This document shows positions 1 through 8,849 of a stretch of 64,000 bases of DNA, piece after piece. The DNA is from Heloderma charlesbogerti (taxonomy: Eukaryota; Chordata; Lepidosauria; Squamata; Helodermatidae). The stretch is taken from the NCBI GenBank assembly GCA_026122225.1, contig JANEZZ010001564.1, forward strand, positions 62,001 through 126,000, written 5' to 3'. Made by a program: the position numbers and the translations under genes. Under the pieces are notes generated by a model that was not told the DNA's origin, did not search any database, and saw nothing but the letters and a program-made list of their open reading frames with translations. How positions within the stretch are numbered: position 1 is the stretch's first letter; the number at the start of each line of letters is the position of its first letter.

Positions 1-2
1 GA

Positions 3-695
3 ACTAGAAGCCATTATACACCAGTGGAAGCAGTGGAACTATGGAACTGCTTTCAGCTACTTGACGATGAGTCTGGAGGGCAGCCTGCAGAGGAAGAATT
101 ACAGGGGACCCTGCATGAGAGCGAGCAAGAGGCTGAAGGTCAGTCAAGCAGAGGCAATGAAATCAAGGCCTGCAACAACAAGAAGAGAAGAGTAGTAGCT
201 GTGGGAGACTCCTTGCTGCGTGGGATCGAGACCCAAGTATGTCACAAAGACCCATGGACTCGCCAGGTATGCTATCTCCCAGGAGGATGGATTAGAGACA
301 CGACTGAAGGGTTGCCTACACCCATAAAGCCTACTGACAGGTATCCCTTTCTTCTCATCCATGTGGGAATAAATGATACTGCCAAGTGCAGCTATGAAGA
401 AATCACGTCAGACTTTGAAGCTTTGGGAAAGAAACTCAAGAACTCTGGGGCCCAGATAGTTTTCTCATCCATCCTTCCAGTAGTTAGAAGAGGGATAGAA
501 AGGGAAAGAAAAATACTCTGGGTGAATGACTGGCTACGAAGGTGGTGCCGACAAGAGAGATTTGGATTCTGGGACCACGGGCTATACTTCCTGGAAGATG
601 GACTGTTGGCAAGGGACGGATTGCACCTCACAAAGGCTGGGAAGAATGTGTTTGGCCACAGCATGATGAACTTCATCAGGAGGGCTTTAAACTGA
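3..695 (+). CDS. CR1 ORF1 protein, 3' part (SGNH esterase domain)
   Basis: Open from the window edge to the stop at 693-695. The visible part is the C-terminal esterase of CR1 ORF1, an SGNH/GDSL-type lipid esterase domain fused to a nucleic-acid-binding N-terminus that lies outside the window. The blocks are VVAVGDSLLRG (nucleophile Ser), LPGGWIRD (oxyanion Gly), HVGIND (oxyanion Asn) and DGLHLTKAG (Asp and His). Copy B has HVGTND at the third block, so Thr has become Ile here; the catalytic residues themselves remain. Family knowledge: this domain occurs in CR1 and some L2 ORF1 proteins and is thought to act in the RNP, but its exact role is not settled. The reading frame is still open although the rest of the element is dead. 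Confidence 0.85.
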   Translation, partial: TRSHYTPVEAVELWNCFQLLDDESGGQPAEEELQGTLHESEQEAEGQSSRGNEIKACNNKKRRVVAVGDSLLRGIETQVCHKDPWTRQVCYLPGGWIRDTTEGLPTPIKPTDRYPFLLIHVGINDTAKCSYEEITSDFEALGKKLKNSGAQIVFSSILPVVRRGIERERKILWVNDWLRRWCRQERFGFWDHGLYFLEDGLLARDGLHLTKAGKNVFGHSMMNFIRRALN

Positions 696-2955
696 ATCCT
701 ATGGGGAAGGGAGATGTAAAGTTGGGGGTAACAATGGACGAAGGCTCATGCACCGCAACAGAGAGAACAGCTTTAATAGCGCCCAATATTAGTCTTCACA
801 AACATGTAGGAAGAAAGCCAGACTATGAAGCACATGGTCTTCGATGTCTATATACTAATGCCCAGAGTATGGGAAACAAACAGAACGAACATGAACTCTT
901 AATACAGGAGAAAATGACTTGATAGGTGTAACTGAGACTTGGTGGGATGACTCTCATGACTGGAATACAGCAATTGAAGGATATAACTTGATCAAAAAGA
1001 ACAGGAGGAACAAAAAGGGAGGTGGGGTTGCACTATATGTTAAAAATACATATTTCTGCACAGAAATACAGGAGGATGAGCTTGGTAGTCCCATCAAGAG
1101 CATCTGGGTTAAAATAAGTGAAGCAAAGAATAAAAGGAACATGGTGGTCGGAGTCTACTACCAGCCACCCAGTCAAGGAGAAGACGAGGATGAAACTTTT
1201 GAAAAGCAAATGGCCAATGTTTCAAGGAAGTGTGATGTAGTAGTAATGGGGGACTTCAATTTCCCTGATATTTGTTGGGAGACAAATTCTGCAAAACACG
1301 GCCCCTCCAGGAAATTCCTGACTTCTGAGATGGATAAATTCCTCCAACAGAAAGTAGAGGAAGGAACTCAGCTATCCTTGACTTGATCCTAACCAACAGA
1401 GATGACTTAGTGGATAAAGTAGCAGTTACAGGAACTCTGGGGGAAAGCATCATGTTATACTTGAGTTCTTGGTTCTAAAGGAAGCAAAAGCCAAGTGTAG
1501 CCAAACACGTACCCTAGATTTTAGGAAAGCCAATTTTAATAAACTAAGAACAATGATAAGTAAGGTCCCATGGCAAGCGACACTAACGAGAAAAGGAGTC
1601 CAAGATGGGTGGGAGTTTTTAAAAAAGGAAATTCTCAAGGCACAATTACAAACAATTTCAACAAGAAAAAAAGGTGGAAGACAACAGGAGAAGCCAATGT
1701 GGCTTCACAAAAAGCTTAGAGATGACCTGAAAACAAAAAAGCACACATATAGGAAGTGGAAGGAAGGATAAGCAACAAAGGAAGAGTACAGGCAGGTAGC
1801 ACAGAACTGCAGGGATGGCATCAGGAAGGCTAAAGCTGAGAACGAGCTGAGGATAGCGAGGGATGCTAAAAGCAATAAAAAGGCTGTCTTCAGATACACG
1901 CATAGTAAAAGACAGAGGAAAGAAATGGTGGTTCAGCTATTAAATAAGGATGGCAAAATGATAACAGATGACAAAGAAAAGGCAGAAGTGCTCAATTCCT
2001 ACTTTGGCTCAGTCTTCTCCCGAAACAGGGTCTATGACCCCCCTGGCAAAGGCAAAGTACAGGCTGAAGGGGCAGGATTGCAGCTTGAGATCGATAGGCA
2101 TATGGTCAAGGAACCCCTAATTATTTTGAATGAGTTCAGATCTCCAGGGCCAGATGAACTGCATCCTAGAGTAATAAAGGAACTGGCAGAAGAACTCTTA
2201 GAACCACTGTCTATTCTCTTTGAGAAATCATGGAGGACAGGTGAAGTGTCAGATGACTGGAGGAGGGCTAATCTTGTCCCTATCTTCAAAAAGGGTAAAA
2301 AGGAGGAACCTGGGAACCACAGACCATTCAGTCTGCCATCAATCCCTGGGAAAATTCTGGAGCAGATGATAAAGCAATCAGTCTGTAAGCACCTTGAAAA
2401 CAATGCAGTGATTACTCAAAGCCAACATGGATTTGTCAAGAACAAATCCTGCCAGACGAATCTGATCTCATTTTTTGATCAGGTCACCTCCCTTGTGGAC
2501 TGTGGCAATACTGTGGACATAATGTACCTTGACTTCAGCAAAGCTTTCAACAAAGTGCCCCATGATATCCTGATGAGCAAATTAGCTCAAAGCGGGCTAG
2601 ATGAAACAACGATCAGGCGGATCCACAGTTGGCTACAGAATCGGACTCAAAGAGTGCTTATCAGTGGGATTTTCTCAAACTGGGGAGAGGTAACAAGCGG
2701 GGTACCGCAGGGCTCAGTCCTGGGCCCACTGCTCTTCAACATTTTTATTAATGACTTGGAGGAGCAGGTGCAGGGAATGCTGATCAAATTTGCAGATGAC
2801 ACAAAATTGGGGGAGGGGGGTAGCTAATACCCTGGAAGACAGAAACAAAATTCAAAGTGATCTTGATAGACTGGAGCACTGGGCAGAAAACAACAGAATG
2901 AAATTTAATAAATTTGGGATAAATGCCAAGTTCGGCACCCAGGAAAAAAAACCCA

Positions 2956-3572
2956 AATGGAAGCAGTGACAGATTTTACTTTCTTGGGCTCCAAGATCAC
3001 CGCAGACGGTGACTGTAGCCATGAAATTAAAAGATGCTTGCTCCTTGGGAGGAAAGCTATGGCAAACCTAGACAGCATAGTAAAAAGCAGAGACATCACC
3101 TTGCCAACAAAGGTCCGTCTAATCAAAGCTATGGTTTTCCCAGTAGTAATGTATGGCTGTGAGAGCTGGACTCTAAGGAAGGCTGAGCGCCGAAGAATTG
3201 ATGCTTTCGAACTGTGGTGCTGGAGAAGACTCTTACGAGTCCCCTGGACTGCAAGGAGGTCAAATCAGTCAATCCTAAAGGAAATCAACCCTGACTGCTC
3301 ATTGGAAGGACAGATACTGACGCTGAAGCTGAAATATTTTGGCCACCTAATGCGAAGAGAAAACTCTCTGGAAAAGACCCCGATGCTGGGAAAGACTGAA
3401 GGAAAAAGGAGAAGGGGACGGCAGAGGATGAGATGGCTAGATAGCATCACCGATGCAATGAATATGAACTTGAGCACACTCCGGGAGAGAGCGGAGGACA
3501 GGAAGGCCTGGCGTGCTATGGTCCATGGGGTCACGAAGAGTCGGACACGACTGAACAACTGAACAACAACAA
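2956..3572 (+). mobile_element. BovB (RTE) 3' fragment nested in CR1 copy A
   Basis: The stretch encodes the C-terminal end of BovB ORF2 in one open frame to a stop at 3560-3562 (blocks EAVTDFTFLGSKI, MYGCESWTLRKAE, ELWCWRRLLRVPW, MVHGVTKSRTRLNN) and closes with an 'aac' repeat tail, as expected for BovB. Copy B of CR1 runs straight through this site, which fixes the junctions: CR1 'aaccaaatg' on the left and 'agttacaag' on the right. The left junction lies in 'aaatgg', shared by CR1 and by BovB at this point. No target-site duplication is visible. Confidence 0.92.
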
Positions 3573-3627
3573 CAGTTACAAGATGGGCGATATGTGGCTC
3601 AACAACACCACAAGCGAGAAGGATCTT

Positions 3628-3661
3628 TGTTGTCGATCACAAGCTGTTGTCGATCACAAGC
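3628..3661 (+). repeat. 17-bp tandem duplication inside CR1 copy A ORF2
   Basis: The unit tgttgtcgatcacaagc occurs twice in direct succession (3628-3644, 3645-3661). Copy B has it once, next to 'cttggaat', which is missing here. It is a local duplication private to copy A and one of its frame changes. Confidence 0.9.
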
Positions 3662-4229
3662 TGAATATGAGCCAACAATGTGATGTGGCTGCAAAGAAGT
3701 CAAATGCTATTTGGGGCTGTGTTAATAGAAGCATAGCTTCCAAATCCTGGGAAGTACTAGTTCCCCTCTACTCAGCATTGGTTAGGCCTCATCTGGAGTA
3801 CTGTGTCCAGTTCTGGGCACTGCACTTTAAGAAGGATGCAGACAAACTGGAGAGGGTTCAGATCAGAGGAGGGCAACAAAGATGATCAGGAGACTGGAAA
3901 CAAAGCCCTATGAGGAGAGACTGAAAGAACTGGGCATGTTTAGCCTTGAGAACAGAAGACTGAGGGGAGATATGATAGCACTCTTCAAGTACTTGAAAGG
4001 TTGTCACAGAGAGGAAGGCCCGGATCTCTTCTCGATCATTCCGGAGTGCAGGACACAGAATCATGGGCTCAAGTTACAGGAAGCCAGATTCTGGCTGAAC
4101 ATCAGGAAAAACTTCCTGACTGTTAGAGCAATAGGACAATGGAACCAATTACCTAGGGAGGTGGTGGGCTCTCCCACACTGGAAGCATTCAAGATGAAGT
4201 TGGACAGCCATCTGTCAGGGATGCTTTGA

Positions 4230-4312
4230 CTTGGATTCCTGCACTGAGCAGGGCATTGGACTCGATGGTCTTATAGGCCTCTTCCAACCCTACTATTCTA
4301 TGATTCCTTATT
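4230..4312 (+). repeat. CR1 copy A 3' UTR and terminal repeat
   Basis: Short 3' UTR with 'ggactcgatggtcttatagg' and the CR1 end 'ctattctatgattcc'. CR1 ends in copies of an 8-base unit instead of poly(A); this copy keeps one unit and a partial second. Confidence 0.85.
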
Positions 4313-5225
4313 GGAAACAACAACAATGATCAATAAAAGTCCTATACTTAACCAGACTCAACAAATACACAAAGTAGGTTTAAGCAAGCTTATGGGTGTA
4401 AAGATATATTTGTGATGAAACAACATTATAATAAAGTGACTAATCTAACATACGAAATATAATTTTAAAAATTGAATGATGCAACATATAATATAGTACA
4501 AAGCCCAGAAATTAACAGTCCAACATTTTATGTTAGTGACGATACTGGTTTCCCAATGAACTTAACTAATACAAATGCCGTACAATAGGTTATGCTAATA
4601 CACTTTGTCCTCACCGCAACGTGTTTTGACTATTAAGGTCTTCATCGGTGGGGAAAAAAGATTGAAACATAACTATAGTCCATAGAACAACAATAGATTT
4701 TATGAGGTTAGATCCTCGGAATAGGTCCTGCAACACAAAAATATAGAAAGTCACAAACACCTAAAATGACCTTTGCTCATTAAAATAGGCAAATAGATAT
4801 GGACTAATGAGAAACTATTTACCAGTAAGTCTCAACTACATAGCTTATCTATTTCACCTGTTGTGATCAGTATCTGAATACAGCAAGGGGCAAGGGAATT
4901 CAGGGAGTGAGTGCGGTTGCCTGCCCTTGAAAGAAGGTGCTATTAATTACATTTTTATCGTCCTTTTCTTCCCATGTGCACAGGACAGTGCTTCTCACCC
5001 TGCCCTTGCGTTTTATCCCTGTAACAAAACTGGCCAATAATTATGCCTGGCCCAAGCTCACCATGAACTTTCTGGCTTAGTAGGGGTTTGAGCCTAGGAG
5101 CTTTTCTACATGAGGCATTTATTGTACATTCGTCATTCCCCTGCTCACAGTTGTTTACGGGTTCTTTAAACCATGTTGTCACCTTCCAGTTTTGCTTCTG
5201 TGTCTAACCAGAACTTTCCATGAGG
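4313..5225. other. AT-rich non-coding DNA with one ribozyme-like motif
   Basis: No credible ORF. The part around 4540-4760 looks like retroelement relic because it carries the hammerhead-like motif listed separately. The rest (4760-5225) has no recognisable element. Confidence 0.5.
4605..4655 (-). ncRNA. hammerhead-ribozyme-like motif 1 (degenerate)
   Basis: On the minus strand the core reads CCGATGA (4648-4642; consensus CUGAUGA), then a stem II with GAC/GTC pairing (4640-4628), then AAAAC (4627-4623; consensus GAAAC), then ACG. Outside it, stem I can pair CCCCACC (4653-4647) with GGTGAGG (4615-4609), six of seven positions. The order matches a type I hammerhead with a minimal stem III. Two core positions differ from consensus, so cleavage activity is doubtful. 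Family knowledge: such motifs occur in Penelope-like elements and retrozymes. I infer a relic. Confidence 0.42.
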
Positions 5226-5465
5226 TTTTTTTTTTTTAGAGCAGGGGAAATGCAACATTTAATTGTGAAAGTGAAAGAAAGCACGATTTCCTCTTGTGTA
5301 TTTGCACTAGTCCACTATTCCACAGTGCTATCTAGAGGTTATGTAGCAGACAAGCAGGACAGGAAACACTCCTCATGTAGTACTCGGATTTCAGTTTTGT
5401 GATGAAACTGAAGTATATATAGCTGATTAACAGCCAATTAACAGCCTCATGCAGAAAAGCTCTAG
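5226..5465 (-). mobile_element. TIR element family P, copy 1 (partial)
   Basis: Read on the minus strand it begins with agagcttttctgcatgagg (5459-5441) and continues colinearly with copies at 38.85-39.19 kb and 59.20-59.59 kb, for example the shared 'cacttgtgtatttgcacta'-like block and 'acagtgctatctagaggtt' at 5319-5339. No transposase is present, so it is a non-autonomous element of unknown superfamily. Its far end near 5226 is diverged. Confidence 0.7.
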
Positions 5466-6807
5466 GTCTCTTCAGTCTAGTCCAGCGTTCTCACTTCACC
5501 ACACTAGCACCAGGCACAGCTTAGGGCTAGAATCCTTACTTTAGGCAGAGGGCTCCTGATTAAGATTGGGACCCTAGCAAGGGGGAGAACTAGAATAGTG
5601 TGAACCCTTTCCCCCCACCGTAGGCTTTATCTGGATTGGGGTGCTCACTCCCGCACTTTCTATTGCAAAATCCATTTGCTTTCCGGATTGCTATTTTGCA
5701 ACAGAAATTGCAGCTGTGGGGGCTCTGATCTGGATTCAGCCCATAGCTGGGGGGAAGGGTTACAGCCCCACTACCGCCCATGCTAGCATCCCAATCTGTA
5801 TAGGCTCCTGCATTTAGTCTGGGGTAAAAATGAAATAAAGATGTACAGTAGCTACTCGCTACACGTTTAAAGTCTTGTCTGTTTAAGCCCCCAGTGGTAA
5901 AGTCCAGTGATTCTGGGCAGATTCAGGGGTAGACCCTAACACAAAAACCATCTGTTCAGCTACGGTATACAGGTATAAATAAAAATATAGCAGAACAGGA
6001 AAAACCTGGCCTTAGACGTTGATTTTCTGGCAACTAGTCTGAAAATTATAGAGCCAACAAAGCCATTTTGTTCCTGGGTGGCTGGCAGTCCTAGGAGGAA
6101 GGCATTTTGAAAACTGTGGCCAAGTATACTGAGCCCCTGTCTGTCTGTAACCGTATCAAAGTTGGTGGCACCTATGTACCTCATTCTCATCTCTTGAATG
6201 TTCTCCATGTAAATGTACAATATGAACCATAATACATATGGGCAGTCCTTTCTTTGATGTAACTTTGGGCTACGAATTGGCAGTGCAGCATGTCCATCAT
6301 TTTCTCTACAGTTTCAGCAAAGCCATTAATCTTACCAGACAGCTGCTGTGCCATTTAAATGATCTCTGCACTGGTCTAAGAGGTTTTTTTGTTATGCCAC
6401 TCCACGTTTTGCCTTAATTTTTGTTCCCAGTTCAACTGGATAATGGGGATGACAGAAGCTTTGAGTTCTACTCATTTCTTTAAAAAACAAAACAAAAAAC
6501 CACACACCTTAATTTAGTTGTGTTTGTCCAACAGGAAAGAGAGAGAGTTTATCCTGCCATATTTCCACAGGCAGGAGGACCCCAGGATCACATAGCACTA
6601 CATCTATTTTGACTGTTTATATACACTATGAGCTGAGAACAGATTCCAGCTCTCTAGAGGGTTTTACAGCCTGATGACATCTTCCTTGTTATTATTACTC
6701 ATTACAAACAGATTTTCTGGGAGTGAGGTTATTCAATGGCGAACCCGTCATCAGCGGTTAATGGCAAACACTGCTGGAGTCAAACTAGAGACATTATACA
6801 AGCACCA
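5466..6807. other. non-coding DNA, no element recognised
   Basis: No gene. A few shadow ORFs under 90 codons have no recognisable protein features. I see no long repeat except short A-rich and T-rich runs. Confidence 0.5.
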
Positions 6808-6939
6808 GGCACAATCTAGCAGACGTTAAGTCACAATGAAAGCCCATGGAAATCAATGGGCCTTATGTTAGCCACAACAGCCATCACATCCCATTGTTTT
6901 CAGTGGGACTTAGATTACTGCTGGATTGCGCCTGACGCA
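6808..6939. repeat. short foldback (MITE-like) element
   Basis: The left end 'caggcacaatctagcag' (6808-6824) reappears as reverse complement at the right end (6923-6939, with 'ctgctggattgcgcctg'), and the arms continue inward through 'taagtcacaatgaaa' versus 'taagtcccactgaaa'. A palindromic non-autonomous element; superfamily not determined. Confidence 0.6.
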
Positions 6940-7479
6940 TTCAGTTTTTGAGAGGAACAGGACTAAGAGGAACCAACTGTCTACTGGGCTTTTTCCAAGT
7001 TTGCTTTCCAAACCACAGCATTTGGCAAAAGCATCCAGAATTTAATTAACCATAAACACATGCTTATTTCTACCTAAAGATGAAATTTATGCTAGACAAG
7101 AAGCCTTTTAGTTACTGGCCTAGAAACTGGTGCCAGTTCATAGTCTGCTTTACGCTGATCCATTGTGATGGAACTGGTTCATTTCCTAGTACTGCTGGGT
7201 TGGTGGTAATACACTTCTCTCCTCCCTCCAGCAGCAAGCAGAGCCCTGGAGTGTTTCTAGATGGAGCACTCCCCAGTCATTGTTCTTCTGCGGTAAACAA
7301 CAAGTGGAATTGCAATTGACTTTTCACACTATTTGGGGATGTTGCACAGATTTGCAATTGACTTTCTGCAGTACTGGGGATTTGCACATTTTGTGTTCCA
7401 TCAACAGTGTGTGTGTGTGTGTGTGAAAGCACTGCAAAAAGTCTCTCTCACATATGCTGTAGTCCTGTTTCCCGCCTCC
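6940..7479. other. non-coding DNA with a (GT)n tract
   Basis: A (GT) dinucleotide run of about 20 bases lies at 7407-7426. Nothing else recognised. The 5' limit of CR1 copy B lies near the end of this stretch and is not sharply defined. Confidence 0.5.
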
Positions 7480-7800
7480 CAGCTGAGCAGAGCAGAGCAG
7501 AGCAAGCTGCTGCAGCTGGTCCAGGGACTACAGAAGCAGGCAAGCTCCCAGAGAGCGAGCGAACAGAGTGAGTGAACAGGGGGAGCAAACAGGAGTTGGC
7601 CAGGGGAGTTCGGCAGGGGAGGTCAAGGGGGAGGCCCCTAACATTTTTTTTTTTTTTACTAACTTTTTAAAATTTATTTGTCTTGTAACACACACTTCCA
7701 CACCAGTGGGACTCTGCTTTTAACCTCTACTGAGTCAAGGAGCAGGCACAGGCTAGTCTAGAACAATCACAAAGCTAGACACAAAAAGGGAAAAGAGGCT

Positions 7801-8826
7801 ATGGAAGGACAAGACTCTCCAGTGGTGGTGACCTGCAAGGTGTGTGCCATGTTTGTTTTCTTGCCTGAGAACAACATGGCCTACACCTGCAACAAGTGCA
7901 AGTTGATCACGCTGCTGGAGGAAAAAGTAAGTGGACTGGAGCGGCGACTGTCGACCCTCCGGGGAATAAGAGAACACGAAGAGTTCTTGGACAGAATGGG
8001 GGAACTACAGCAGCATAGGGCAGACCAGAAGCTTGAAGAGCAACAGCAAGATGAGGCAGTGGGAAATGCTGAGGTGAAGAAAAATGGAATAGAGGATACT
8101 CCTTGGAAAACGGTGACAGTTAGGAGAAGAAGAACTAGACGCCACTCTGCACCAGTGGAAGCAGTGGAGCTGTGGAACCGATTCCAGGTACTTGCAGATG
8201 AGACTGGAGGACAGCCTGCAGAGGAAGAATCACAGGGGAACCTGCATGAGAGTGAGCAAGAGGCTAAAGGTCAGTCAAACAGAGGCAATGAAACCCAGGC
8301 CTACAAGAAGAAGAAGAGAAGAGTGGTAGTAGTGGGAGACTCCTTGCTGCGTGGGATCGAGACCCAAGTATGTCGCGAAGACCCATGGACTCACCAGGTA
8401 TGTTGTCTCCCAGGAGGACAGATTAGAGACGTGACTGAAAGGTTGCCTGCACTCATAAAGCCCACTGACAGGTATCCCTTTCTTCTCATCCATGTGGGAA
8501 CAAATGATACTGCCAAGCGGAGCTACGAAGAGATCACGTCAGACTTTGAAGCGTTGGGAAGGAAACTCAAGAACTTTGGGGCCCAGATAGTTTTCTCATC
8601 CATCCTTCCAGTAGTTAGAAGAGGGATAGAAAGGGAACGAAAAATACTCCGGGTGAATGACTGGCTACGAAGGTGGTGCCGACAAGAGAGATTTGGATTC
8701 TGGGACCACGGGCTATACTTCCTGGAAGATGGGCTGTTGGCAAGGGATGGGTTGCACCTCACAAAGGCTGGGAAGAATGTGTTTGGCCACAGCATGAAGA
8801 ACTTCATCAGGAGGGCTTTAAACTGA
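7801..8826 (+). CDS. CR1 ORF1 protein: Cys-rich finger, coiled coil, SGNH esterase
   Basis: 341 codons from ATG at 7801 to TGA at 8824. Residues 1-40 hold two CxxC pairs (Cys12/Cys15 and Cys30/Cys33), a likely zinc-binding finger. Residues about 40-85 are charged and Leu-rich (KVSGLERRLSTL), a likely coiled coil for oligomerisation. Residues about 90-165 are a basic and Glu-rich linker. Residues about 174-341 are the SGNH esterase: VVVVGDSLLRG with Ser181, LPGGQIRD, HVGTND with Asn235, and DGLHLTKAG with Asp316 and His319. Family knowledge: ORF1p of CR1 is an RNA-binding RNP component whose esterase domain may act on lipids. ORF2 follows 23 bases after the stop, suggesting reinitiation or a similar coupling. 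All catalytic positions are present. Confidence 0.93.
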   Translation: MEGQDSPVVVTCKVCAMFVFLPENNMAYTCNKCKLITLLEEKVSGLERRLSTLRGIREHEEFLDRMGELQQHRADQKLEEQQQDEAVGNAEVKKNGIEDTPWKTVTVRRRRTRRHSAPVEAVELWNRFQVLADETGGQPAEEESQGNLHESEQEAKGQSNRGNETQAYKKKKRRVVVVGDSLLRGIETQVCREDPWTHQVCCLPGGQIRDVTERLPALIKPTDRYPFLLIHVGTNDTAKRSYEEITSDFEALGRKLKNFGAQIVFSSILPVVRRGIERERKILRVNDWLRRWCRQERFGFWDHGLYFLEDGLLARDGLHLTKAGKNVFGHSMKNFIRRALN

Positions 8827-8849
8827 ATCCTACGGGGAAGGGAGATGTA

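Larger units (their letters stand above)
719..4229 (+). pseudogene. CR1 ORF2 (endonuclease-reverse transcriptase), broken
   Basis: Pieces in different frames match copy B ORF2: the start of the apurinic-type endonuclease (719-922), the rest of the endonuclease to [11 protein letters not shown] (919-1386), a linker (1469-1771), the reverse transcriptase with [24 protein letters not shown] and KFADD (1925-2827), and the C-terminal part after the BovB insert (3583-3885, 3882-4229). In motif A the second Asp block reads AFN rather than AFD as in copy B; the first, catalytic Asp is kept. At least five frame breaks plus the BovB insertion make it non-functional. Confidence 0.9.
1..4312 (+). mobile_element. 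CR1 LINE, copy A, cut by window edge and decayed
   Basis: Non-LTR retrotransposon of the CR1 clade. It runs from inside ORF1 through ORF2 to the typical CR1 3' end (one full 'attctatg' unit near 4295). Position 1 corresponds to about 8131 of copy B, so the two are same-strand direct repeats about 8.1 kb apart. ORF2 is broken in several places by comparison with copy B: a short deletion near 910, one near 1365, a one-base loss near 1447, a loss near 1767 that brings in a stop, a change in the G-run near 2812, a nested BovB piece at about 2956-3572, and a 17-bp tandem duplication at 3628-3661. It cannot encode a working ORF2 protein. Confidence 0.93.

Noticed and set aside
7801..8826. Host SGNH esterase gene
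   Set aside because: It is followed at once by CR1 ORF2 and a CR1 3' end, and a second copy lies at position 1, so it is LINE ORF1.
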